This document shows positions 9,133 to 16,751 of a stretch of DNA of 16,905 nucleotides, piece by piece. The DNA lies in the NCBI GenBank assembly GCA_964580815.1, contig CAZOLY010000066.1, positions 1 through 16,905 of the forward strand, written 5' to 3'. Source of the stretch: G020354785 sp964580815. GTDB lineage: Bacteria; Bacteroidota; Bacteroidia; Bacteroidales; UBA10428. The stretch's first letter is position 1. Each line of letters begins with the position of its first letter. Position numbers and translations under genes: made by a program. The notes under the pieces are model-generated. The model did no database searches and was not told the DNA's origin. It saw nothing but the letters and a program-made list of their open reading frames with translations.

Positions 9133-9183
9133 TGCAGGATAACTGTCGTCCTTCTTCATTAGCCAGGACAGAAGGACCCTGCA
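9133..9183. terminator. Long imperfect hairpin between convergent genes
   Basis: TGCAGG (9133-9138) pairs with CCTGCA (9178-9183), and GTCCTTCT (9148-9155) pairs with AGAAGGAC (9170-9177). The right arms are contiguous; the left side has a 9-nt bulge, and the loop is 14 nt. It fills the 71-nt gap between the DUF4846 and EndoQ-helicase stops and could end or protect both transcripts. Neither strand has a T-run after it, so it is not a canonical intrinsic terminator. Confidence 0.4.
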
Positions 9184-9201
9184 AAGTTACCGGGAAAAGC
9201 A

Positions 9202-12200
9202 TTAAAACAGGGAAAGCTGTCTTTGATTTATAACTTCCTTCTTTATGGGTTCTTCATTCACCTTTTCCACCTGTCCGGGTCCTGCTTCACTGATAAAGCG
9301 GGAAGGTTCCATAAGTCCCGTTTTCCCATAAAGGCGGCGGTTCCTGGCACAGGTAATATGAACCTCATCTTTGGCCCTGGTAAGAGCAACGTAAAACAAC
9401 CGCCGTTCTTCTTCAATATCTGCCCGCTGGCCTGTAAGCGGTGTAATATTTTCCTCCGCACCTGCAATAAAAACAACAGGAAATTCCAGTCCCTTTGCGG
9501 CATGAAAAGTCAGAAGATTAACACCCTCAGCTTTCAAACGGCCAACATCGGAATAATTGCCAAGCATCATCTTCCGGAGAAACATCAGGGAATTATCTTC
9601 ACTCTCGGCGGCAAGGTTAAGGATAGCTTCCCTTTTCAGGATATGTAAATCATCAAGCTTGCTTTCAGGTAAAAAGAAGTCACATATTGAACCTATAATA
9701 CTCAAAGGTTTTTCTGTCTGATACTTGTCTTTCATCCCATTATAAAATGCCTGCCAGTCTGTAAATTTACCGGGGTCTTTTCCTTTGAGCAGCTCATTAA
9801 CGTTTCGGGTCCAGTCAATACTATCTGAAAATATATTTTTAATAACTGCTTCAGCATCAGCCACCGCATATTCAAGTCCGTTTACCATAAGGTTTTTCAA
9901 TGATACCAAATCACCGGGATTCACTATAAGCCGCAGGACATCGGAAATTAAAGTAAAGGGAGACTCTTCAAGATATGATGACCCATCGCCATAATGCACG
10001 GGGATGCCCTTTTTTTTAAGCTCCCTCAGCAGTTCCCTGCCTACATGGTGGGTACGGAATAATACTGAGATATCCGAAAAGGAATAGGTGCCGGGGCAGG
10101 AGCGGGGACCTATCGATAAATTTTCGGTTCCCCCGATATACCTGTCAATTTCATTCAGTATATATTTTGCTTCAGCTGCCGGATCTTCTGCATTATATAT
10201 TTTTATCTTTTCCCCGTTATTTGTGCCGGCAGTGAGGATTAACCCACTTCTCAGCGTATTATTTCTGATTATGTTGCCTGCAGCAGTTAATATTATCCCG
10301 GAAGATCTGTAGTTATGGCTCAGATTTATTTCGGTGGCAGAAAAATCTTCTTTAAATTTAAAGAACAGGTTTACATCGGAACCCCTGAAACCGTATATGG
10401 ACTGGTCGGGATCACCTATGGCAAGGATGGTTTTATCTCTTGCCAGCAATTCGATGAACCTGTATTGCAGGGGATTAATATCCTGGAACTCATCAACTGC
10501 AATAATTCTGAGGCGGTGGCGTATTCTTTCCAGGAATTCAGGCTCGTCGATCAACAGTCTTACAGTTTGGCCTATAATGTCAGCCAGATCTATTGAATTA
10601 TGTTTCCTGTTGTGCTCCCTGTAAATGCCTGCTATATTTTCGATATTTATTATTTCTGACTGTATGCCGTTCTCAAAATATTTTGACAGGGCATCCGACA
10701 GTCTTTTGATTTCAGCATCATTCTTTCCGGGAAGCAGCATACGCAGAACAATACCACGCCCTTCCCTGTCATAGATTGTTGTCAGTTCAGGATACCTTTC
10801 CTGGAGCATCCCAAAACATACAGAATGGAAAGTACCGGTTTTTATATCTCCGGAGGCCTCCCCGGGGAGGTTTTTTAATCTTGTTTGTACTTCATCGGCT
10901 GCCTTATTGGTAAAGGTTATTGCAAGTATTCCCCGGGGCTCTGTATTATTACATACAACCCGGCTTATTATCCACCGGATCAGTGTTTCCGTTTTGCCGG
11001 TACCCGGACCTGCTTTGACGAGAACAGCCTTATCCGTTGAATTCTTAACAAGCTCCTGCTCAGCATTCAGGCTTAAAGATTTAAAAGGCTTTTCCTCTGT
11101 TTCTCCTGCGAAATCTAAGGTGCCCGACTGTATTGATTTTCTCCTTTTCATTTTGGAGGCTTCAAAGCCAAACAGGTTCGACTGGCCCAGCAAGGACTCC
11201 AGTTCTCCATCATTAAAGATCCTGATAGTGCCGAACTCCCCGTCATATCCGGGAATGGGGTTTACTTCGTTTTCACGCATCCGCCTTACTGCTTCGGACA
11301 TAACATATCCGTATTTTTTCTGTATATCTTCAACAGGCACATCTCTTAAAAATGTAAATTCATTGCCGAATTCAGAAACAACCTGCTGGTACAAACATTG
11401 AACCGTCTTACTGAACGGCCCCGATCCTTTAATTTCAGATATTATTTCAGGCAATGGTATTAAATAATGAAATCCCGGTGAGTTTTCGGGCTTCAATCCT
11501 TTCTTTCGATCCGCAAGCTTTTCAACCCTGTGTAACACTCCTATGGTCAGCGGTTTTTGACAAACCGGACAAATGCCTTTGTACTGACTTGTGGTATCAG
11601 GTTCAAAAACTATCCCGCACTTTCTGTGACCGTCAAGATGATATTTACCTTCTTCCGGGAAAAATTCATAGGTGCCCAGGAATCCTTTTTTAGTCTTAAG
11701 TGCATTAAACATTTCGAAATAGCTAAGTTCCGTATCGAAGACATTTGCTTCCCTTCCGAGCTTCTGCGGAGAATGGGCGTCGGAATTTGAAACAAGAGAA
11801 TAGCGGTCCAGCTCACTAAGTCTCCAGTTCATTGAAGGATCAGAAGATAATCCCGTTTCAAGCGCAAATATATGCTCTGTAAGATCCCTGTAGCACTCAT
11901 TAATACTGTTATAACCAGCTTTAGATCCCAGTGTTGAAAACCATGGTGTCCACACATGGGCAGGAATAAGAAAAGCGTTATCCGAAGTCTTCAGGACAAT
12001 CTCAAGCAAATCCCTTGATGGCAGTCCCAGTATAGGTCTTCCGTCTGATTTGAGGTTCCCTATTGTAGAGAGCCTTGCGTTTATCTTTAGTGCCGAGTCA
12101 AGGTCGGGTGCAAAAATAACATTATGATTTTTCCTTACTTTACCATCAAATTTATAGATTGAACTTATTTCTGCGCTAAGGCAGAACCTGACATCTATAT

Positions 12201-12444
12201 CTTTTGTTTTTATGCCCGGCAATGCCTGTGATTTGGGAGGGTCTTTTAATTTAAAAAATCCCGCTCTGTCTGGAACAAGTTTTTCTTTTAACTCGCTATA
12301 CCATTGAGGATGAGTAAAATCTCCTGTCCCCACAACATTTATCCCTTTAACTTTCGCCCACTGGTAAATTGTATCGAGGGTTAAATCCCTGCTGGTTGCC
12401 CGGGAGTAATGAGAATGAATATGCAGATCGGCAACATAAAACAT
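9202..12444 (-). CDS. Endonuclease Q-type PHP nuclease fused to a UvrD/PcrA-like helicase
   Basis: The 1080-residue protein has two complete parts. Residues 1 to about 430 form an EndoQ-type PHP nuclease: HIHSHYS with H8 and H10, GDF with D42, AEIS with E92, NHN with H107, PAHVW with H163, and SDAH with D222 and H224. A zinc-ribbon-like segment follows (C276, C292, C295). EndoQ enzymes, known best from Thermococcales archaea, nick DNA 5' of deaminated bases (uracil, hypoxanthine, xanthine) and abasic sites. Residues about 457-1055 form an SF1A helicase: Walker A AGPGTGKT (478-485), TFTNKAADE, AVDEFQD (649-655), GDPDQSIYGFRG (677-688), NYRSS, TFHAAKGLEFP (979-989) and VALTRAK (1019-1025). All motifs are intact. 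The tail ends QLSLF, a sliding-clamp-binding consensus. I infer repair of deaminated DNA in which nicking is coupled to unwinding. A TAnnTTTG element lies 20 nt before the ATG. Confidence 0.93.
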   Translation of the reverse strand: MFYVADLHIHSHYSRATSRDLTLDTIYQWAKVKGINVVGTGDFTHPQWYSELKEKLVPDRAGFFKLKDPPKSQALPGIKTKDIDVRFCLSAEISSIYKFDGKVRKNHNVIFAPDLDSALKINARLSTIGNLKSDGRPILGLPSRDLLEIVLKTSDNAFLIPAHVWTPWFSTLGSKAGYNSINECYRDLTEHIFALETGLSSDPSMNWRLSELDRYSLVSNSDAHSPQKLGREANVFDTELSYFEMFNALKTKKGFLGTYEFFPEEGKYHLDGHRKCGIVFEPDTTSQYKGICPVCQKPLTIGVLHRVEKLADRKKGLKPENSPGFHYLIPLPEIISEIKGSGPFSKTVQCLYQQVVSEFGNEFTFLRDVPVEDIQKKYGYVMSEAVRRMRENEVNPIPGYDGEFGTIRIFNDGELESLLGQSNLFGFEASKMKRRKSIQSGTLDFAGETEEKPFKSLSLNAEQELVKNSTDKAVLVKAGPGTGKTETLIRWIISRVVCNNTEPRGILAITFTNKAADEVQTRLKNLPGEASGDIKTGTFHSVCFGMLQERYPELTTIYDREGRGIVLRMLLPGKNDAEIKRLSDALSKYFENGIQSEIINIENIAGIYREHNRKHNSIDLADIIGQTVRLLIDEPEFLERIRHRLRIIAVDEFQDINPLQYRFIELLARDKTILAIGDPDQSIYGFRGSDVNLFFKFKEDFSATEINLSHNYRSSGIILTAAGNIIRNNTLRSGLILTAGTNNGEKIKIYNAEDPAAEAKYILNEIDRYIGGTENLSIGPRSCPGTYSFSDISVLFRTHHVGRELLRELKKKGIPVHYGDGSSYLEESPFTLISDVLRLIVNPGDLVSLKNLMVNGLEYAVADAEAVIKNIFSDSIDWTRNVNELLKGKDPGKFTDWQAFYNGMKDKYQTEKPLSIIGSICDFFLPESKLDDLHILKREAILNLAAESEDNSLMFLRKMMLGNYSDVGRLKAEGVNLLTFHAAKGLEFPVVFIAGAEENITPLTGQRADIEEERRLFYVALTRAKDEVHITCARNRRLYGKTGLMEPSRFISEAGPGQVEKVNEEPIKKEVINQRQLSLF
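9205..9219 (-). other. C-terminal QLSLF sliding-clamp-binding motif in the EndoQ-helicase
   Basis: The last five codons before the stop encode QLSLF, an exact match to the QL[S/D]LF consensus by which bacterial proteins bind the DnaN beta clamp. It follows a charged, probably flexible tail (about 1056-1075), the usual setting for such motifs. Clamp binding is inferred, not shown. Confidence 0.65.
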
Positions 12445-12464
12445 GGCACATATAATCCTTTGAT

Positions 12465-12472
12465 CAAAAGTA
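12465..12472 (-). promoter_or_regulatory. Bacteroidota -7 promoter element for the EndoQ-helicase gene
   Basis: On the minus strand this reads TACTTTTG, identical to the purL element, and ends 20 nt before the ATG at 12444. It overlaps a 10-bp palindrome TTTGATCAAA (12459-12468). No -33 TTG was seen at the usual spacing. Confidence 0.5.
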
Positions 12473-12585
12473 TCAATTAATTAAAAGGGCGTAAGAATTT
12501 TCATAAAAAAACTATTAACAAGATATTAAGATGGAGGTGGTGATAAAAATTGAGTAATGCAGGAAATTATTAAAGATTAAATTGT

Positions 12586-12618
12586 ATTAGCTTTATTTTT
12601 TCTTCTAAAAAAGCTAAT
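12586..12618. repeat. Inverted repeat upstream of the M3-like lipoprotein gene
   Basis: ATTAGCTTT (12586-12594) and AAAGCTAAT (12610-12618) are perfect 9-bp complements with a 15-nt spacer, followed by TTTT. It lies 46-78 nt before the ATG at 12664, within the 219-bp divergent gap after the EndoQ-helicase gene. It could be an operator or a leader hairpin; I cannot tell which. Otherwise this gap holds only the minus-strand -7 element. Confidence 0.35.
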
Positions 12619-12663
12619 TTTAGCGATAAGTGATTTTATTTATAAATCTTAAAATTATTTGCT

Positions 12664-14727
12664 ATGTATAAAAAATATTTGGTATGTGTAATAACCGGAT
12701 TGCTGGTTTTGGCCGGCTGTAACAATGTTAACAAATCTGAAAAAAATAAAGAGATGGACAAAAGCAAGAAATTCATTGGCGAAAAAATGATAGAAGGTGT
12801 ATTAAAGGAACTTGCAGATAAATACGGTGATACTGAAAAACAAAGAATAGAAAAAGGCGTGCACCAGGTTGCATCTTTCTGGAGGGAAGAAGATGGAAAT
12901 GCTGATGACTTCAAAAGTTTCTGCCTTGATAATTTTGTTGGTTCCGAAGAGGAGCTTAAAGAAGTGTTCAATAAAATATCAAAAAACACCGAAATATTGT
13001 CCGGTAATATGAACAGGATGATTTTGAGCCTCAGATCTCCTCTGGACCTCGACGCCGGAGAAATTAAGCCGATTGACATGATGTACGGGAGTTACAATCC
13101 TTCCAGCCACCTTGAAGAGGACTTTTTTAAGAATAAAATAGCTTTCTATGTCCTGTTGAATTTCCCCTTCTATACGCTTGAAGAAAAATATAATCTCGGG
13201 GAAAAATGGTCAAGGAAAGAGTGGGCATATGCCCGCCTGGGCGACATATATATTTCAAGGATTCCCGGCAATATTATCCAGGAATACAGCCAGGTATCGA
13301 CAAATGTTGAGTCATATATCGCCGAATATAATATATATATGGGCAAAGTAATCAATGAAAAATCCGAAAAGCTTTTTCCCGATGACCTAAGGCTTATTAC
13401 TCACTGGGGATTGAGAGATGAGTTAAAAGCAAATTACAGAATCGGAAACGGACTGGAAAAGCAAAAGATGATATATGAAATAATGAAGAGGATAATAAGC
13501 CAGGAAATACCATCGGAAGTAATTAATTCAGATAAATATCTCTGGAATCCTTATACCAATGAAGTATTTGACGGAAAAGAAAAAATAGCTTCTGCTAATG
13601 AACCCGACACACGCTACCAGAAAATAATCGACATATTTAATGAAACAAAAAAGATAGACAATTATTATCCGAATTATCCCGATAATATCATTCGCTCCTT
13701 TGAGCTGGATATGGAAATACCGCAGAAAGAGGTTGAGGAACTGTTTGTTGAACTTGTCTCTTCTGACCAGGTGAAGAAGGTGGCCTCACTTATAAGTAAA
13801 AGGCTGGGAAGGAAGCTTGAACCCTTTGATCTGTGGTATAACGGCTTCGGCCCTGTAAAGAGTGTTTCAGAAGAAGAGCTAAATAAACTTACAAAGACCA
13901 GGTACCCCACAAGTGATGCTTTTGAGAAAGATATACCAAGAATATTGACCGACCTCGGATTTACCAGTGCCAAGGCCGCGTACATAGCCTCCAAAATAAT
14001 CGTTGACCCCTCACGCGGGGCAGGTCATGCATGGGGCTCAGAAATGCGTACGGACAAGGCACACCTGCGAACAAGAGTTGAAAAAGGAGGCATGAACTAC
14101 CAGGGATTCAATGTTGCAATGCACGAACTCGGTCATAATGTTGAACAAACCCTGTCCCTTTATGATATGGATTACTACCTTATGCATGGAGTGCCCAGCA
14201 CTGCTTTCACCGAAGCCCTGGCATTTATCTTCCAGAAGAGGGACCTTGAGATGCTGGGAGTAGAAGCAAAGGAGGAGTTTAATGATGAACTCATGGCACT
14301 GGATATTGCATGGTCATGTTACGAAATTATGGGTGTTTCGCTTGTGGATATGAATGTCTGGAAATGGCTTTATGAACATCCCGATGCTACAGCCGGTGAG
14401 CTTAAGGAGGCCGTATTAACTATTGCCAAAGATGTATGGAATAAATATTATGCCGAGACATTTGGCATAAAGGATCAGACCATACTCGCAATTTATTCGC
14501 ATATGATCAGCTATCCCCTGTACTTATCTGCCTATCCGGTCGGACAGCTAATTCAGTTCCAGATAGAAAAGTATATAGAAGATAGGAACTTTGCGGAAGA
14601 GGTGCAAAGAATATATACACAGGGGCGTCTCACTCCCCAGATATGGATGAAAGAGGCTGTGGGAGAAAAAGTGTCGTGCGGCCCTTTGCTGAAATCTGTT
14701 GACCAGGCACTTGCTGTGGTAAAATAA
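12664..14727 (+). CDS. Lipoprotein with M3-like (gluzincin) zinc metallopeptidase domain
   Basis: The 687-residue product starts with a lipoprotein signal (MYKKYLVCVITGLLVLAGC) with a perfect LAGC lipobox (Cys19), followed by a Lys/Asn/Glu-rich linker. It is therefore envelope-anchored. The zinc site is HELGH (487-491), with a candidate third ligand Glu517 in AFTEALAFIF, 30 residues after the first His. This spacing is close to that of M3 (thimet/oligopeptidase F) and M2 peptidases, which share a deep channel and cut short peptides. The long, mostly helical N-terminal half (about 30-450) suits such a fold. I do not recognise a characterised close relative, so substrate and peptidase activity are inferred from the motif. 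It is divergent from the EndoQ-helicase gene and followed after 93 nt by the TS-like gene, which has its own promoter element. Confidence 0.75.
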   Translation: MYKKYLVCVITGLLVLAGCNNVNKSEKNKEMDKSKKFIGEKMIEGVLKELADKYGDTEKQRIEKGVHQVASFWREEDGNADDFKSFCLDNFVGSEEELKEVFNKISKNTEILSGNMNRMILSLRSPLDLDAGEIKPIDMMYGSYNPSSHLEEDFFKNKIAFYVLLNFPFYTLEEKYNLGEKWSRKEWAYARLGDIYISRIPGNIIQEYSQVSTNVESYIAEYNIYMGKVINEKSEKLFPDDLRLITHWGLRDELKANYRIGNGLEKQKMIYEIMKRIISQEIPSEVINSDKYLWNPYTNEVFDGKEKIASANEPDTRYQKIIDIFNETKKIDNYYPNYPDNIIRSFELDMEIPQKEVEELFVELVSSDQVKKVASLISKRLGRKLEPFDLWYNGFGPVKSVSEEELNKLTKTRYPTSDAFEKDIPRILTDLGFTSAKAAYIASKIIVDPSRGAGHAWGSEMRTDKAHLRTRVEKGGMNYQGFNVAMHELGHNVEQTLSLYDMDYYLMHGVPSTAFTEALAFIFQKRDLEMLGVEAKEEFNDELMALDIAWSCYEIMGVSLVDMNVWKWLYEHPDATAGELKEAVLTIAKDVWNKYYAETFGIKDQTILAIYSHMISYPLYLSAYPVGQLIQFQIEKYIEDRNFAEEVQRIYTQGRLTPQIWMKEAVGEKVSCGPLLKSVDQALAVVK

Positions 14728-14783
14728 CTGATCTTGATAACTTGTGAATATCATTTTTAAAAAAAACATACATGAATAGATAA

Positions 14784-14791
14784 TATTTTTG
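14784..14791 (+). promoter_or_regulatory. Bacteroidota -7 promoter element for the TS-like gene
   Basis: TATTTTTG fits TAnnTTTG and ends 29 nt before the ATG at 14821, the same spacing as for purL. It overlaps the left arm of the 14-bp dyad. No -33 TTG at the usual distance was found. Confidence 0.45.
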
Positions 14792-14818
14792 AAATTTGAA
14801 TAAATCAAATTTCAAAAA
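14786..14818. promoter_or_regulatory. 14-bp perfect dyad overlapping promoter and leader of the TS-like gene
   Basis: TTTTTGAAATTTGA (14786-14799) and TCAAATTTCAAAAA (14805-14818) are perfect complements around a 5-nt centre ATAAA. The right arm ends 2 nt before the ATG. The dyad covers the -7 element, the predicted start of transcription and the ribosome-loading zone. As DNA it would be a repressor operator. As RNA it would be a hairpin masking the start, if transcription begins upstream. A terminator for the preceding gene is less likely, since no T-run follows. Confidence 0.6.
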
Positions 14819-14820
14819 AT

Positions 14821-15708
14821 ATGAAAAACATACCTGTCATCTATGTCCAGGCAAAATCCCTGGCTCAGGCTTATGAGACTGCATTAATAAAGCTTTACAA
14901 TCACGGCATAAGGTTTAAAACGCAATACGACAAGCCAGGGGATCCTTTGAGCCTGGACTGCACAATGAATATTACCGTGCTGGAGCCGGAAAGCGATCCG
15001 ATGATACATATGGCATTCCCGGGGGGTATTGACGATCTTAAAGAATATGTACTTGAACTTAAGGGTTATAAAGATCACTGGGTAAAGAACATTAATGACC
15101 CCGATGATACAAGGTGGGAATATACATACCATGGAAGGCTTCAGAATTATGGAGCCTGGAAAGAATTAAAGAACGGTAAATCAGCGGAAACAGGGTATTT
15201 TAAAATAAACCAGGTTGAAAACATCATTGATAAACTATCGAAACAACCCTTCACGCGGCAGGCACAGATGATCACATGGATGCCCAACCTTGACACGGAC
15301 TGTTACGATCCGCCATGTCTCCAATCCCTGTGGTACCGGATCATCGAGGATGAAGAAGGTGTTCAATGGCTGAACTGCAATATACGTTTCAGAAGTAATG
15401 ATGCCTGGGGTGCCAGTTTTATGAATATGTTCGGATTCATACAATTCAACAGGGAAATAATCGCCGAAGGCATCGCAAAACGTACGGGGAAGACCGTAAA
15501 ACTGGCAAGAATGAACTGGCAGGCCGATTCATATCATATCTACGGAAAAGATATCAAAACAGCAAAAGAAATGTTATTTGACAGGATTGATGTAATGAGC
15601 ATTGAAGAAAGGACCTACAATTTTAATGATGAGTTTATCAGGCAGATGTACTTTGATGCTGAACAGCCCATCATCAATAAAATTGCCGAGTTTGACAGCC
15701 GTCATTAA
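14821..15708 (+). CDS. Thymidylate synthase / pyrimidine hydroxymethylase superfamily protein
   Basis: The 295-residue protein matches the thymidylate synthase fold, whose members transfer a one-carbon unit to C5 of a pyrimidine nucleotide. Nucleophile Cys166 lies in DPPCLQSLWYRI, and RSND (191-194) corresponds to Arg166-Asp169 of E. coli ThyA. Asn202 aligns with Asn177, the residue that favours uracil over cytosine in ThyA. His239 and Tyr241 (YHIYG) match His207 and Tyr209, and Glu79 probably matches Glu58. Only one of the two phosphate-binding arginines is kept (R146, then Gln147). The usual C-terminal PVAV-like end is absent, and YTYHGRLQNYG (101-111) resembles archaeal-type members. It could be a divergent thymidylate synthase or an enzyme for a modified pyrimidine; no phage genes are nearby. 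Its stop is 3 nt from the convergent CHAD gene stop. Confidence 0.85.
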   Translation: MKNIPVIYVQAKSLAQAYETALIKLYNHGIRFKTQYDKPGDPLSLDCTMNITVLEPESDPMIHMAFPGGIDDLKEYVLELKGYKDHWVKNINDPDDTRWEYTYHGRLQNYGAWKELKNGKSAETGYFKINQVENIIDKLSKQPFTRQAQMITWMPNLDTDCYDPPCLQSLWYRIIEDEEGVQWLNCNIRFRSNDAWGASFMNMFGFIQFNREIIAEGIAKRTGKTVKLARMNWQADSYHIYGKDIKTAKEMLFDRIDVMSIEERTYNFNDEFIRQMYFDAEQPIINKIAEFDSRH

Positions 15709-15711
15709 TTT

Positions 15712-16590
15712 TCAGCCTCTTGCCAGCTTGTTAATGTTAACTTTCAGCTTTTCATCGAATATATCACCGGCAATTGCAAACAGGACTTTCTGTTTTTCCT
15801 GCCTTGATTCGTCCACCTTGTTCATTATAGAACAGGATTTGTCTTTACTGCCATAAACACCAGGATTGCCGGCAAGGGAGTCCTCAAGTTCTGCAAGATC
15901 ATGATCTGTGCCAAGGTATTCTGACAGCTTGTCAAGTTGTGATTCATAGATTAATAAATCACCGGACAGGATAGGATTTAATATCTGAAACTGGTAGTAC
16001 AAATATTTAATTTTCTTCCTCCACTCGTGCAAACTAGCAGCCCCAGGTTCATTCTTCGCAGTCAGCATACACTCCAGGCACTGGTTATAAACCCTCAGAA
16101 AGCCGGTTAGCAGAATTTCTATGTTAATCCCTTTGGCAGGGATAAGCCTTGTTCTTTCTTTTCCTTCGCTGAGCATCTCATGCACAAGCATCAGACGATT
16201 TTCCTGCATACAAAGCTTATATATGATCTTGTCTTTAAGTCCTGAAAAGTGAGTTATTAAGGTCCTGTAATCATTATTTAAATCGCCGGAACCAAGTTTA
16301 TTCAGTGTTTCAATAATTACTGCAATACTTCTTATTTCTGAAAGATTCCTGTTAATATCGCGAAAAAAATAGTTCTCATACCTGTAAAGGTTCTTGCCTG
16401 CAACATCCTTTATTAACCTTATGGCTGCCCTGATCCTCTTCACGCATTTTCTGATCTCATGTACCGATTCATCGAACTTCTCATCAATATCTGCTTCAAA
16501 GTGACCTAATGCTTTATCTATCTGTTCATTGATTATTCTCTTAATACCTTCACCTGCTGATTCCTTATTTTCCATGACGAAATCGTTCAT
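15712..16590 (-). CDS. CHAD domain-containing protein
   Basis: The 292-residue soluble protein has no signal peptide and is mostly helical and basic. It carries the two-repeat pattern of CHAD domains: VHEIRKCVKRIRAAIRLIKD (43-62, His44), then LHEWRKKIKYLYYQF (187-201, His188), with YLGTDHDLAEL (225-235) near the end. CHAD domains bind polyphosphate through conserved basic residues and often occur with polyphosphate metabolism or on polyphosphate granules. No such gene is visible here, so the role is inferred from family alone. I used the ATG at 16590; Met6 (16575) is an alternative. Transcription is convergent with the TS-like gene, and downstream of the GH15 gene on the same strand across about 160 bp. 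No promoter element was recognised. Confidence 0.85.
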   Translation of the reverse strand: MNDFVMENKESAGEGIKRIINEQIDKALGHFEADIDEKFDESVHEIRKCVKRIRAAIRLIKDVAGKNLYRYENYFFRDINRNLSEIRSIAVIIETLNKLGSGDLNNDYRTLITHFSGLKDKIIYKLCMQENRLMLVHEMLSEGKERTRLIPAKGINIEILLTGFLRVYNQCLECMLTAKNEPGAASLHEWRKKIKYLYYQFQILNPILSGDLLIYESQLDKLSEYLGTDHDLAELEDSLAGNPGVYGSKDKSCSIMNKVDESRQEKQKVLFAIAGDIFDEKLKVNINKLARG

Positions 16591-16751
16591 GCTTTCCGGT
16601 TGAAATATTTATATTTACTGACAATGTTATCAATTTTTTATTAATATTTCACTATTTATGAAACTGACTTTTCCTTATCCTGGCCGCAAAGAGTGATTTG
16701 TTCGCAACAATAAATCCGGGTAGTAAGGTCGTAAGACAGGATGATTACAGA

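Noticed and set aside
12531..12573. GGAGGTGGTGAT, resembling a strong Shine-Dalgarno, near two tiny frames (ATG at 12531, 8 codons; TTG at 12550, 7 codons)
   Set aside because: The frames are too short to support as genes, Bacteroidota rarely use strong SD sites, and nothing else marks a peptide gene.
14735..14758. Possible terminator TGATA...TATCA followed by TTTTT after the M3-like gene
   Set aside because: The stem is only 5 bp and mostly A/T with a 9-nt loop, too weak to call a terminator.
14821..15708. Considered whether the TS-like gene belongs to a phage base-modification cluster
   Set aside because: No phage structural, replication or glucosyltransferase genes are near; the neighbours look like ordinary chromosomal genes.
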